Assembly (NCBI GenBank): GCA_965261405.1 | Contig: CBDHDD010000002.1 | Span: 558,001-622,000 of the forward strand | Direction: 5' to 3' | Length of the DNA: 64,000 nt | Source of the DNA: UBA1127 sp965261405 | Lineage (GTDB): Bacteria > Chloroflexota > Dehalococcoidia > Lucifugimonadales > UBA1127 | Part shown: positions 1-8,216 of the stretch, one piece after another | Layout: each line of letters opens with the position of its first letter | Position numbering within the stretch: position 1 is the first letter of the stretch | Position numbers and translations under genes: made by a program | Notes under the pieces: generated by a model | The model's input: the letters and a program-made list of their open reading frames with translations, nothing else | Told to the model about the DNA's origin: nothing | Databases searched by the model: none

Positions 1-355
1 CGCCCACCCGGTCGCGGAGCCGCCGGATCCGAATGTCCTCTTCGTAGGCATGGATGAGCCTGTCCACGAAGTCCCGCGTCCGTGCGGGCCCAATGATGGT
101 GAAGGGAGTCTTGCGATAGCGTATCCAGCCGGTTATCAGGACGTGGGCCAGATCAATGGTGTGGTCCGAGTGCATGTGGGTGATGAAGATGTAGTCCAGA
201 TTGGTGGTGTCCTCACCCATCTCCACCATACGGCGCACGCAGCCATTGCCCGTGTCCACCAACACCGACTGCCCGCCGATGCGCAGGTGGTTGCTGGGTC
301 CGGCGCGCTCGGGGCTGGGCATGGGTGTGCCCGTGCCCAGCAACGTCAACTCCAT
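1..355 (-). CDS. MBL-fold metallo-hydrolase, RNase Z/arylsulfatase-like (partial)
   Basis: Only the first 118 codons are inside the window; the gene runs off the left edge. The N-terminus reads MELTLLGTGTPMPSPERAG and is followed by a THMHSDHT segment, which carries the HxHxDH zinc-binding signature of metallo-beta-lactamase-fold hydrolases. The early TxxLGTGTP-type start and the position of the motif resemble the RNase Z/arylsulfatase-like branch. The C-terminal metal ligands are outside the window, so the substrate cannot be named. It lies just upstream of nadB on the same strand in the sense that nadB is transcribed toward it, with a 15-bp gap, so the two may share a transcript. Confidence 0.8.
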   Translation of the reverse strand, partial: MELTLLGTGTPMPSPERAGPSNHLRIGGQSVLVDTGNGCVRRMVEMGEDTTNLDYIFITHMHSDHTIDLAHVLITGWIRYRKTPFTIIGPARTRDFVDRLIHAYEEDIRIRRLRDRVG

Positions 356-370
356 TGGTAGCCTCCCTCT

Positions 371-1912
371 CTAGTGCGCCGGTTTCATGAACACCGTGTG
401 CCGCTGCCACGCTTCAGACGTCTCGGAAAAGTCCGTTCTGAAGTGTGCGCCGCGGCTTTCCTCCCGCACAAGCGCCGATTCCGCCATCAGTCTACCCAAC
501 GAGACCATGTTGGCAAGCTCCCGATCGCTGCGGTCGCCGCCGGGCAATGTCGCTGCCTCCCATGCCGCAAAGGTCCCGGCGGCCTCAGTCAGTCCCTCTT
601 TCGAGCGGATGATGCCGACGTTGCTCCAGTTCAGCGCCTGCAGCTCCTCCAGCGACGGCTCACCCGCCTCTAAGGGCTCCGCCTGCAGTTCGTACGCCCC
701 CTCGGGCCGAGGGCCGGTCCACCCGCCCTCCAGCGTGCGACGGACGACCCGCTGCCCAAAGACCACCGTCTCCAGCAACGAGTTGCTCGCCAGCCTGTTT
801 GCCCCGTGCAGGCCCGTGCACGCGACCTCGCCGCAGGCGTAGAGGCCAGGGAGTGTCGTCTCGCCGTCCGTATTGGTCAGAACGCCGCCCATCATGTAAT
901 GCGCGGCTGGCGACACCGGAATGGGGTCTTTCGTGATATCCAGGCCGTGGGTGAGGCAGGTCTTGTAGATGCTTGGGAACCGCGCGGCCACCATTTCCGA
1001 GGGCAGGTGCGTTGCGTCCAGTACTACATGACCCGCGCCGGTTCGCCGCATCTCTTCCAGCAGCGACCGCGACACCACATCGCGCGGCGCGAGGTCGCCC
1101 TGTGGGTGGTATCCAGTCATGAAAACGTCGCCGTGGGCGTTCCGCAACACCGCTCCCTCGCCGCGCATGGCCTCCGTAATCAGGAACGGCGGCGCGCCGG
1201 GCAGCCGCAGCGATGTGGGGTGGAACTGGTAGAACTCCATGTCCATGACCGCCGCCCCGGCCTGGTACGCCTGCGCGACCCCGTCGCCGGTCGTGACCTC
1301 CGGGTTTGTGGTGTAGCGATAGAGCCGTCCCGCGCCGCCGGTCGCCAGCACCGTGTGCGCCGCGTAGAACTCGACTTCCGCGCCTACGCCACCCACAAGG
1401 CCCGCCACGCCAACAACCCTGCCGCCGTCCGCGTCCAGCAGCAGTCGAGTGGTGGTGACGTACTCCTGCACGCTGATGCGCGAGTGGTGCGCCAGCGAAG
1501 ACAAGGTCAGCTCGATGCGCGCGCCGGTGGCATCGCCCCCCGCGTGGAGCACGCGCGGCATCCGATGCGCCGCCTCGCGTCCAAGCGACACCTCGCCGTC
1601 GGCCGTGTCGAAGATGACGCCGAGCCGCACCAACTCCGAGATGGCCTGCGGCCCCTGCTCCGCGAGGATTCGGGCCGCGTCCTCATTGCAGAGCCCCGCG
1701 CCTGCCGCGAGCGTGTCCGCCAGGTGGTAGCTCGGCGAGTCCTCCGGCCCGACAGCGGCGGCGATGCCCCCCTGCGCGTACTGCGTATTGCAGTCCGCGA
1801 TGCCCCCCTTGGTGAGGATGAGCACACTCCCATGCTCCACCGCCAACAGCGCCGAGTACAACCCGGCAATCCCGCTGCCTATAACGATGTAGTCATAGTG
1901 CTGTGTGGCCAT
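371..1912 (-). CDS. nadB: L-aspartate oxidase
   Basis: FAD-dependent oxidation of L-aspartate to iminoaspartate, the first step of bacterial quinolinate/NAD synthesis; cytosolic. The 513-residue protein begins with the dinucleotide motif GSGIAG (residues 12-17). It has the succinate-dehydrogenase/fumarate-reductase flavoprotein features QYAQGGIAAA, REAAHRMPRVLHAGGD, the MDMEFYQFHPTSL stretch and the FAD-contacting GLHGANRLASNSLLE near residue 400. The length is near the family norm, with a slightly short C-terminal helical domain. The ATG start has a modest AAGGGA upstream. nadA lies 1.3 kb upstream on the same strand, separated by a PLD-like gene and a VOC gene, which is an unusual interruption of the nad pair. 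Confidence 0.95.
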   Translation of the reverse strand: MATQHYDYIVIGSGIAGLYSALLAVEHGSVLILTKGGIADCNTQYAQGGIAAAVGPEDSPSYHLADTLAAGAGLCNEDAARILAEQGPQAISELVRLGVIFDTADGEVSLGREAAHRMPRVLHAGGDATGARIELTLSSLAHHSRISVQEYVTTTRLLLDADGGRVVGVAGLVGGVGAEVEFYAAHTVLATGGAGRLYRYTTNPEVTTGDGVAQAYQAGAAVMDMEFYQFHPTSLRLPGAPPFLITEAMRGEGAVLRNAHGDVFMTGYHPQGDLAPRDVVSRSLLEEMRRTGAGHVVLDATHLPSEMVAARFPSIYKTCLTHGLDITKDPIPVSPAAHYMMGGVLTNTDGETTLPGLYACGEVACTGLHGANRLASNSLLETVVFGQRVVRRTLEGGWTGPRPEGAYELQAEPLEAGEPSLEELQALNWSNVGIIRSKEGLTEAAGTFAAWEAATLPGGDRSDRELANMVSLGRLMAESALVREESRGAHFRTDFSETSEAWQRHTVFMKPAH

Positions 1913-1942
1913 GGTTTCCCTTACAGCCTTTAGCCATATGCC

Positions 1943-1970
1943 GTAGGGGCGATTCGTGAATCGCCCCTAC
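1943..1970. repeat. 28-bp perfect palindrome, dispersed repeat family
   Basis: Two 13-base arms (GTAGGGGCGATTC and its complement) flank a 2-base centre. The element sits between nadB and the PLD-like gene. A diverged copy spans 14218-14246 and a weaker one lies near 7412-7447, so this is a dispersed intergenic element of REP type. It could also act as a transcript-end hairpin. Confidence 0.75.
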
Positions 1971-2027
1971 AATAGAAGGCCCAGTGATACCAAACTTGTC
2001 GCGATGAAACTGCAATCGGAGAATCGC

Positions 2028-2582
2028 TCATGGCAAGCCGTTCGCCCTCTTCCACTCCTCATAGCATGTGAGACATAGCGGCAAGTCTTGAACGGCGCTA
2101 TGGTTTCGCAACCTGTTGGACTTACCACAGCGAGCACAGAACGTTGTGGCAGACGAGCTATCGGTGATGAGATTCTCAACTCGTTGCCTAATCCGATTCT
2201 GGCTAAATGCATCAGTTACTCTGTACGCCACTTCGCAGTTGCCAATCGAGTAGTCCGTCAGGTTCATCGAACTCAACAGAATTGTATCTTCATTGATGTA
2301 CATCTTTGCGTGCAGATTGGGCACCGTGACACAATCTACCTTGTTGCTTCTTAGCCAGTTCACGTCAGGATGTCCCGAAAGCTTGTCCGCTTCATCCTCA
2401 CGCAGGATGAATTTGACGTCTACCCTTCTTTTCCTAGCTGCACGGATCGCCTTCTTTGCTTCATCCCACAGCCTCAGGTAAGGACTTACAACGATGACCG
2501 ACTCTTTCGCTTCGTGAATGATCTGGAGAATCCCCGGAGCAACTTGGGCATCCAAGTAGACTTCTCCGCCCTCATCAACCAA
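2028..2582 (-). CDS. Phospholipase D-like protein with C-terminal zinc ribbon
   Basis: A 184-residue protein with one PLD-type half. HAK at residues 91-93 is followed by a MYINEDTILLSSMNLT segment, the variant of the HKD motif in which the usual Asp position is Glu. The C-terminus has paired CxxC motifs (Cys149/152 and Cys170/173), predicting a zinc ribbon. Single-HKD proteins of this size normally dimerise to build the active site; many act on nucleic acids or phospholipids. The substrate is unknown. The base composition is visibly more AT-rich than the flanking nad genes, which suggests recent acquisition. There is no signal peptide. The next gene upstream (VOC) ends about 20 bp away. Confidence 0.75.
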   Translation of the reverse strand: MVDEGGEVYLDAQVAPGILQIIHEAKESVIVVSPYLRLWDEAKKAIRAARKRRVDVKFILREDEADKLSGHPDVNWLRSNKVDCVTVPNLHAKMYINEDTILLSSMNLTDYSIGNCEVAYRVTDAFSQNRIRQRVENLITDSSSATTFCARCGKSNRLRNHSAVQDLPLCLTCYEEWKRANGLP

Positions 2583-2601
2583 TTCCGCCTCCTCGTCACC
2601 C

Positions 2602-3066
2602 TCAGTCCAACTCCACCGAAAACGGCACCCGTCCCCGCAGCTGCGGCTTGCCGTCCGGCCACTCGTCCTTGGGCAGCTCGTAGACGACCTCGATCTCGTT
2701 GCCGTCCGGGTCCATGAAGTAGATGCCGAAGCCGAGGCCGTGCTCGCCGTAGCCGACGATGGGCACCTCGTGCTCCTTCAGTCGACGGTGGAAGTCCCGC
2801 AGGTCCTCCAGCGTCTCCACCTGCCACGCCATGTGGTACAGCCCGACACGGTTCTGCTGCGGGCCCGGCGCGTCCATCCCGATTTCCTGCGTTGCGAGGT
2901 CGTGCGTGGTTGGCTCGTCGTCCGTAGCGTAGAACACCATGCCGGGGTATTTGGCCGTGATGTGGAAGCCCATGACCTCCGTGTAGAAACGCTCCGAGCG
3001 CTCTACGTCTCGAACGCGGATCACCAAGTGGGTCAGGCGCTTGATCCGTGCTTTGGTGGTTGTCAC
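2602..3066 (-). CDS. VOC-family (glyoxalase/extradiol dioxygenase-like) protein
   Basis: A 154-residue single-protein vicinal-oxygen-chelate fold. The pattern fits two beta-alpha-beta-beta-beta modules: LTHLVIRVRDVERSERFY at the start of the first, YHMAWQVETLEDL at the start of the second, and MDPDGNEIEVVYE near the C-terminus supplying the typical Glu metal ligand. The His residues at the starts of the modules are the expected other ligands. The GTG start is supported by a GGAGGG Shine-Dalgarno about 6 bases upstream. VOC members include glyoxalase I, ring-cleaving dioxygenases and resistance proteins; nothing here picks one. It sits between nadA and nadB with no obvious link to NAD synthesis. 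Confidence 0.85.
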   Translation of the reverse strand: MTTTKARIKRLTHLVIRVRDVERSERFYTEVMGFHITAKYPGMVFYATDDEPTTHDLATQEIGMDAPGPQQNRVGLYHMAWQVETLEDLRDFHRRLKEHEVPIVGYGEHGLGFGIYFMDPDGNEIEVVYELPKDEWPDGKPQLRGRVPFSVELD

Positions 3067-3096
3067 CGGTGTCCCTCCTTGGCTTGTCCGACATCC

Positions 3097-3124
3097 GTTC
3101 GCCCTGAGCTTGTCGAAGGGTGCC
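3097..3124. repeat. Dispersed repeat copy (CCTGAGC-TGTCGAAGGG type)
   Basis: A copy of the element with core GTTCGCCCTGAGCTTGTCG, sitting between the VOC gene and nadA. Related copies occur at 27398-27410 (truncated), 48748-48770, 48784-48803 and within 50587-50760, all intergenic. Confidence 0.7.
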
Positions 3125-3217
3125 TAGGCTCTCTGGCGGCTTCCATCGCACCTATGGAGCGGGGGCGTCCATCGCGCCCCCTTACTCAAATCCCTCTGCA
3201 TTCCCGCCTCCGCCGGC

Positions 3218-4441
3218 CTACACCAGCGTCAGCATTCGGTCCAGCGCGACCTTGGCGTAGTGCGCTGTCTCCTCGTCGACGGTCACCCGGTTCGGGACGC
3301 GGCCAGCCAGCAGCTCGTCCGTTACCCACAGCAGGTACGCCGGGTGGATGCGGTACATCGTCGAGCACGGGCAGACAACAGGGTCGAGGCAGAAGACCGT
3401 CTTGTCCGGGTTCTCGTGGGCCAGCCGGCTGACGAGGTTGATCTCCGTCCCGACGGCCCAGACGCTTCCGGGCGCGCCCTCGCTGATGCACCTGACGATC
3501 AGCTCCGTCGAGCCAACGTAGTCGGCCATCTGCACTGTCTCCATCGGGCACTCCGGATGGACCAGAATGTTGACGTCAGGGAAGGCCGCTCGCGCCTTGT
3601 CCACCTGCGTTGGCGTGAAGCGCGTGTGCACCGAACAGTGGCCCTTCCACAGCACCATCTTGCTCTGCTCCAGCGCATCCGCAGTGTGCCCGCCCAGCGG
3701 ACGGAACGGGTTCCAGACCAGCATCTCATCCAGCGGGATCCCCAGCTTCAGGCCCGTGTTGCGGCCCAGGTGCTGGTCCGGCAGGAAGAGCACCCGCTTG
3801 CCTTGCTGGAACGCCCACTCCACCACCTTGGCGGCGTTTGAGGACGTGCACACAGCGCCGTTGTTCCGCCCGACGAGCGCCTTGATCTCCGCCGTGGAGT
3901 TCATGTAGGTCACGGGGATAATCGAACCCTCGCCCAACGTCTCCATGAGGTCGTCCCAGCAGTCCTCGACGTCCCCCGTGGGCGCCATGTCCGCCATCGA
4001 GCATCCCGCGTTGATGTTGGGCAACACGACGCTCTGGTGCTTGCCGCCCAGGACCGCGGCTGTCTCCGCCATGAAGTGTACGCCGCAGAAGATGATGAAC
4101 TGCGATTCCTGCCGCTCCGCCGCGTACTGCGATAATTTGAGGGAGTCGCCGCGGAAGTCCGCGAAGAAGATGATGTCCTCACGCTGATAGTGGTGGCCTA
4201 GGATGACGGTGCTACTGCCGAGCGCGGCCCGGTTCGATTGGATGCGCTCCGTCAGCTCTGCCGGCGTGAGGTTGACGTATTCGTCCGGCAGCCGCTGCCA
4301 CCGGACTCCGGCGTTCAGCTCCTCTGCCAGCGGCTTCGTTTCGAGGGGCTCAACCTGGCAGAAAGCGGACTGCTCCAGCTCCGTCAGGGGTACGCGTGGG
4401 TTTCGAAGTCTACTGTCCGCCACCGGCAATTCAAGGGCCAT
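3218..4441 (-). CDS. nadA: Quinolinate synthase A
   Basis: Condenses iminoaspartate with dihydroxyacetone phosphate to quinolinate using a [4Fe-4S] cluster. The open frame extends further upstream, but the ATG at 4441 (MALELPVADS) is chosen because a GGGGAGG Shine-Dalgarno lies 6-7 bases before it; this gives 407 residues. The family signatures HHYQREDI, CGVHFMAETA, HPECPME and the C-terminal VVCPCSTMYRI supply the three conserved cysteines that bind the cluster. The protein is longer than the E. coli form (about 347) because of an N-terminal extension. Its start lies 14 bp beyond the miaB stop on the same strand, so miaB-nadA are likely co-transcribed. Confidence 0.95.
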   Translation of the reverse strand: MALELPVADSRLRNPRVPLTELEQSAFCQVEPLETKPLAEELNAGVRWQRLPDEYVNLTPAELTERIQSNRAALGSSTVILGHHYQREDIIFFADFRGDSLKLSQYAAERQESQFIIFCGVHFMAETAAVLGGKHQSVVLPNINAGCSMADMAPTGDVEDCWDDLMETLGEGSIIPVTYMNSTAEIKALVGRNNGAVCTSSNAAKVVEWAFQQGKRVLFLPDQHLGRNTGLKLGIPLDEMLVWNPFRPLGGHTADALEQSKMVLWKGHCSVHTRFTPTQVDKARAAFPDVNILVHPECPMETVQMADYVGSTELIVRCISEGAPGSVWAVGTEINLVSRLAHENPDKTVFCLDPVVCPCSTMYRIHPAYLLWVTDELLAGRVPNRVTVDEETAHYAKVALDRMLTLV

Positions 4442-4454
4442 GAGATTCCTCCCC

Positions 4455-5813
4455 CTACACCGCTTCCTGCACGCCTTGCAGCGACCACGGTGACGTCTTG
4501 GTGATGTGGACGCGGACAATCTTCCCATGGAAGTCCCCTGCGTCCTCAAAGAACACCAGCTTGTCTGTGCGCGTCCGGCCACGCCACTTGCCCTTGTCCC
4601 GCCCCTCAACCAGCACCTCGACTGTCACGTCGAGAAGCCGCGAGTTGATCTCCGTCGCCACCCGCTCCTGCAGCGCTTCCACGGCCTTGAGGCGGCGGCG
4701 CTTCTCCTCCTGCGGCACGTCGTCCGTCAGCGTGCGGTGGGCGATGGTGCCCTCACGCGTCGAGTATTGCGCCACGTGCACCTTGTCGAAGCGCACCTGC
4801 TCCAGCAGCCGGTAACTCGCATCGAACCCCTCATCCGTCTCCCCGCAGAAGCCGACGATGAGGTCCGTGCTCAGCGCGACGCCGGGGATGGTCGAACGGA
4901 TGCGGTCGATGGTGGAGAGGTACTCCTCCGTCGAGTACGTGCGCCGCATGGACGACAGCACTTCGTCGTCACCTGCCTGCACGGGAAGGTTGATGTGCTC
5001 GCAGACCTTGGGCAGGTCCGCCACCGCCCGGATGATGCGGTCGCTCATGTACATGGGGTGCGATGTCAGGAAGCGGATGCGCTCCAGCCCGGGCACCTCT
5101 TGCAGCCCATACAGCAAGTCCGCCAGGTCGTCGTCCCCAGGCAGGTCGTGTCCGTAGGCGTCGACGGTCTGTCCCAGCAGCGTGACCTCGCGAACGCCCC
5201 GTGCCGCCAGCAACTCTGCCTCGCGCACCACTTCGGGCAGCGGACGGCTCACCTGCCGGCCCCGGCGGTAGGGGATGATGCAGAAACTGCAGAAGAGGTC
5301 GCAGCCCTGGATGATGGGGATAAAGCTCGTGACGTCTGCGTGAACGTCCGTAAGAGGGCCAATACAGCCCTCGTAGTCGACGCCGAGCCGATCACCGACA
5401 AGCTCCAACAAGGGAGCGTACTGCTGCGGTTGCATGAAGACGTCGACGTGGCCAAATCGTGCCTCCAGCGCGTCCTTCTTGGGGCCCACCATGCACCCCA
5501 TGAGCGCGACAATTCGCTCCGGCCGCTGCCGCTTCAGCGACTTCGCCATGCCAAGCGCCCCCACCACCTTGTCCTCGGCGCTCTGGCGTACCACGCAGGA
5601 GTTGAAGACGACGACGTCGGCGTTCTGGGCCGTGGCGGCCGGCGTCAGACCAAGCTGCTCCAGCGCGCTGGCGAGCCGGTCGGAGTCGGCCTTGTTCATC
5701 TGGCAGCCGATGGTCCAGATGTGGTAGCTGGTGGGCGTCCCGTCGCCAGCCGGAGTTGGCTCCGGACGCTGGGTACGGGTAGCCGCCCATTGTGCTTCTT
5801 GGATTGCCATCAC
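4455..5813 (-). CDS. miaB: tRNA-2-methylthio-N6-dimethylallyladenosine synthase
   Basis: Radical-SAM methylthiotransferase that adds a methylthio group to i6A37 of tRNAs. The 452-residue protein has the three domains in order: the N-terminal UPF0004 domain with cluster cysteines at 37, 73 and 107, the radical-SAM core with GCDLFCSFC (Cys171/175/178), and a C-terminal TRAM domain ending near VRVHITKTSPWSL. The Cys spacing CxxxCxxC is canonical. Two adjacent ATG codons are possible starts. It lies upstream of nadA and directly follows tRNA-Ser, which is transcribed the same way about 25 bp before it. Confidence 0.95.
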   Translation of the reverse strand: MMAIQEAQWAATRTQRPEPTPAGDGTPTSYHIWTIGCQMNKADSDRLASALEQLGLTPAATAQNADVVVFNSCVVRQSAEDKVVGALGMAKSLKRQRPERIVALMGCMVGPKKDALEARFGHVDVFMQPQQYAPLLELVGDRLGVDYEGCIGPLTDVHADVTSFIPIIQGCDLFCSFCIIPYRRGRQVSRPLPEVVREAELLAARGVREVTLLGQTVDAYGHDLPGDDDLADLLYGLQEVPGLERIRFLTSHPMYMSDRIIRAVADLPKVCEHINLPVQAGDDEVLSSMRRTYSTEEYLSTIDRIRSTIPGVALSTDLIVGFCGETDEGFDASYRLLEQVRFDKVHVAQYSTREGTIAHRTLTDDVPQEEKRRRLKAVEALQERVATEINSRLLDVTVEVLVEGRDKGKWRGRTRTDKLVFFEDAGDFHGKIVRVHITKTSPWSLQGVQEAV

Positions 5814-5837
5814 ACAGCCTGTAGTAGTTTCGATTGG

Positions 5838-5929
5838 TGGCGGAGGGACAGGGATTCGAACCCTGGAGAGGCGGTTAGGCCCCCAAGCGCTTAGCAGGCG
5901 CCCGCACTAGACCACTATGCGATCCCTCC
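5838..5929 (-). tRNA. tRNA-Ser (anticodon GCU)
   Basis: A 92-nt cloverleaf on the minus strand with acceptor GGAGGGA pairing TCCCTCC, discriminator G and an encoded CCA. The T arm is CAGGG-TTCGAAT-CCCTG. The anticodon GCU is at plus-strand 5893-5895 in loop CTGCTAA, closed by GGCGC/GCGCT. The long variable arm is typical of class II serine tRNAs. It reads AGC/AGU codons. Confidence 0.95.
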
Positions 5930-5941
5930 ACGTTTGTCCAA

Positions 5942-5970
5942 AGCGTATATCTATCGTATCAACGGGCCAA
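5942..5970 (-). promoter_or_regulatory. Putative sigma70-type promoter for tRNA-Ser
   Basis: Reading the minus strand, TTGGCC (5970-5965) is separated by 17 bases from TACGCT (5947-5942), ending 12 bases before the tRNA 5' end. Spacing and position fit a tRNA promoter; the hexamers are imperfect. Confidence 0.4.
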
Positions 5971-6088
5971 CCTATGGACAATATGAGAAATCGCCCCAGT
6001 TTCGTATCTGTATTTGTGAATCTTTGCACAATGCCCAATTTGAGCGAACGGCTGTGGTACACTTCCTGCATCTTAACCGGAGCCGCGA

Positions 6089-7387
6089 GTGTCTGATACC
6101 GTAACGGCCCCATCCCACCAACCCCGCATCTTCCACGGCTGGTACATCGTGGGGATTGCCGTTACGTCATCCATGCTCCTCTCCGGCTTTCAGACGTACG
6201 CATTCGGCTTCTTCTTCAAGCCCATGAGTGAGGAGCTCGAGTTCAGCCGCGGCGCCACCTCCGCCGTTCTCCTCATCCGCGCCGTCATCATGGGCGCCCT
6301 CGCACTGCCCATCGGCATGGCTGTCGACCGCTACGGCCCGCGATCGCTCATGGTCCTCGGTATTATCCTCGCCACTCTCGCCACAGTCGGCATGGCGTGG
6401 GTCAGCAGCCTCCTGAGCTTCTACCTTATCTTCGGCGTCGTGCGCTCCCTCGCCCTGGCCTTCGCCGGAGGCGAGGTCACCAGCACTGTCGTAGCCAAGT
6501 GGTTCGTGCGTCACCGCGCTCTCGCGCTCGCAATCACCAGCACCGGGATCCCGCTGGGCGGCATCCTGATGGCGCCGCTGGCGGCTTTGCTCATCTCCCA
6601 GTTCGACTGGCGCAGCGCCTATGTCATCTTTGGCGTAATCACCCTGGTGGTGCTGCTCTTCCCGTCGTGGCTCAAGATGCGCCGCATGCCCGAGGACCTG
6701 GGGTTGCGGCCAGACGGGGCGCCATCGCCGGACCATCCCTCACCGGGAGCCCAACGGGCCCCGCCCTCGACGCCAGAACGCGACTGGACCATGGCGGAGG
6801 CCGCGAGAACCCCGGCGTTGTGGCTGATCACTCTGAGTCTCAACATGACCATCTTCATGACCACCAGCATCACGCTGCACCAGGTGCCATACCTGACCGA
6901 CAAGGGTTTCTCGGCGGGGGTGGCGGCGACAGCAATCATCCTGCTAACGACCGTCGCGTTGCTGGTGAAATTCTTTTGGGGGTGGCTGGCAAACCGTATC
7001 CCACTTCGCTACTGCATCGCCATGAGCCAGTCGCTTGACGTCATCGCGCTCATATTGCTGCTGACGGTGTCGTCGACCGTGGGTGTGTTTGCGTACGCAT
7101 TCGCCTTCGGCCTTGGCCGGAGTGAGGGCCTGTTTGGCTCCCACGCCTACGCCGCCTACTTTGGCCGGCGCTTCCTTGGAAGCACGAGGGGCATCGTCGC
7201 GCCGATACGTATTGCAGCGAGCGGTGGCGGACCTGTCATCACCGGCTTCTTCTTTGACATCACCGGCGACTACAACACCATCATCCCAATATTCATCGGA
7301 GTGACGGTGCTGGCCGTGGGCTGCTCGTTGCTCGCCAAGCCGCCGAAGCTCACGGCGGCAATGGCCGCGGCGGAGGCAGGCGGCTAG
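6089..7387 (+). CDS. MFS transporter (monocarboxylate/oxalate-formate antiporter-like)
   Basis: A 432-residue, 12-helix major facilitator. The N-terminus (FHGWYIVGIAVTSSMLLSG) and the loop RYGPRSLMVLG after helix 2 match the plant/bacterial monocarboxylate and oxalate:formate antiporter branch. A central cytoplasmic loop rich in Pro and Asp (around residues 205-235) separates the two six-helix halves. GTG is the start; no strong Shine-Dalgarno is visible. The substrate is unknown; an organic acid is the family expectation. It runs divergently from tRNA-Ser and converges with the MoaD-MoaE gene, with a degenerate repeat between their ends. Confidence 0.85.
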   Translation: MSDTVTAPSHQPRIFHGWYIVGIAVTSSMLLSGFQTYAFGFFFKPMSEELEFSRGATSAVLLIRAVIMGALALPIGMAVDRYGPRSLMVLGIILATLATVGMAWVSSLLSFYLIFGVVRSLALAFAGGEVTSTVVAKWFVRHRALALAITSTGIPLGGILMAPLAALLISQFDWRSAYVIFGVITLVVLLFPSWLKMRRMPEDLGLRPDGAPSPDHPSPGAQRAPPSTPERDWTMAEAARTPALWLITLSLNMTIFMTTSITLHQVPYLTDKGFSAGVAATAIILLTTVALLVKFFWGWLANRIPLRYCIAMSQSLDVIALILLLTVSSTVGVFAYAFAFGLGRSEGLFGSHAYAAYFGRRFLGSTRGIVAPIRIAASGGGPVITGFFFDITGDYNTIIPIFIGVTVLAVGCSLLAKPPKLTAAMAAAEAGG

Positions 7388-7411
7388 GGAATTCGTTCGT
7401 CCCACCTCCGG

Positions 7412-7447
7412 GTCGTAAGGGCGATCCGCGAACCCCGCGCCCCTACC
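7412..7447. repeat. Degenerate copy of the GTAGGGGCGA palindromic element
   Basis: Lies between the converging MFS and MoaD-MoaE genes. It retains a GTAAGGGCGATCCGCGAA half and a CGCCCCTAC end but the palindrome is imperfect. Its right end reaches the MoaD-MoaE stop codon. Confidence 0.4.
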
Positions 7448-8183
7448 CCCGAGGCGCTTCGGCCCCCGTCCAGTCGGCAGGCGGGGCTGAGGAGCCGAGG
7501 CCGACCCACACGGAGCCGTCCTCGAAGAACTCTTTCTTCCAGATGGGCACGATCTCCTTCAGGCGGTCCACAACGTACATGGTGACCGCGAAGGCCTCCG
7601 CTCGGTGCGCAGCCGCAGCCGCGACGATGAGGCTCGCCTCACCCAGCTCCAGCCGCCCGATGCGGTGCGACAGCGCCAGGTCGGTGACGCCCCAGCGTTC
7701 CTCGACCTCGTCAAAGATCTGTTGGAGTGTCTTGTAGGCCATTTCCGGGTACGCTTCGTATTCCAGCAACTCCACCGTGCGGCCGCCGGTCTGGTCGCGG
7801 GTAATGCCTTGGAAGGTCACGACGCCGCCATTGGCCGTGCTCATCACCATTGCCGTCACCTTCTCGGCGTCGAGCGGCTCGTCCGTGATGAGGATGCGCG
7901 GGTCGGGGCTAGGCAGGTCGAGGCCCCCGGACACAGGGGGGATGAGCGCCACCTCGTCCATGGCCTGTAGTAGGTGCGAGCGTTCCACGTACTCCTGGTT
8001 CACGGCCACCATGGTCGTGGGCAGCAAGAGCACGGTGGCCGGATGCTCCTCCGCGAGTCGTTGGAGCGCGTCGTCAACGGTGGCGCCGTTCGGCAGCGTC
8101 ATCTCAATGCAGTCGCTGCCCACGCGCTCGCGGTAAACCGCGAACAATCGCAACGTGACCGTAACACCGTCCGACGTCGTCAT
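7443..8183 (-). CDS. MoaD-MoaE fusion, molybdopterin synthase
   Basis: Both subunits of molybdopterin synthase in one 246-residue chain; the enzyme transfers two sulfurs to precursor Z in molybdenum cofactor synthesis. Residues 1-87 are a ubiquitin-like MoaD ending in the diglycine tail (PPVSGG, Gly86-Gly87). Residues from about 97 are MoaE, with YEAYPEMAY, HRIGRLELGE and the LKEIVPIWKKE segment carrying the conserved active-site lysines. In free MoaD the C-terminal Gly is adenylated and thiocarboxylated; here it is buried in the fusion, as in mycobacterial MoaX, which is cleaved after the Gly-Gly. No other moa gene is nearby. A sulfite-oxidase-like Mo enzyme is encoded at 62.9 kb. Confidence 0.92.
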   Translation of the reverse strand: MTTSDGVTVTLRLFAVYRERVGSDCIEMTLPNGATVDDALQRLAEEHPATVLLLPTTMVAVNQEYVERSHLLQAMDEVALIPPVSGGLDLPSPDPRILITDEPLDAEKVTAMVMSTANGGVVTFQGITRDQTGGRTVELLEYEAYPEMAYKTLQQIFDEVEERWGVTDLALSHRIGRLELGEASLIVAAAAAHRAEAFAVTMYVVDRLKEIVPIWKKEFFEDGSVWVGLGSSAPPADWTGAEAPRG

Positions 8184-8216
8184 ATGCCGATTATACGCGG
8201 GTGAATGAACACAGGC

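Noticed and set aside
806..1933. 375-codon plus-strand frame opposite nadB
   Set aside because: It is the antisense shadow of nadB: Arg/His/Val-rich with no domain. The same holds for other long frames opposite relA, uvrB, miaB and ligA.
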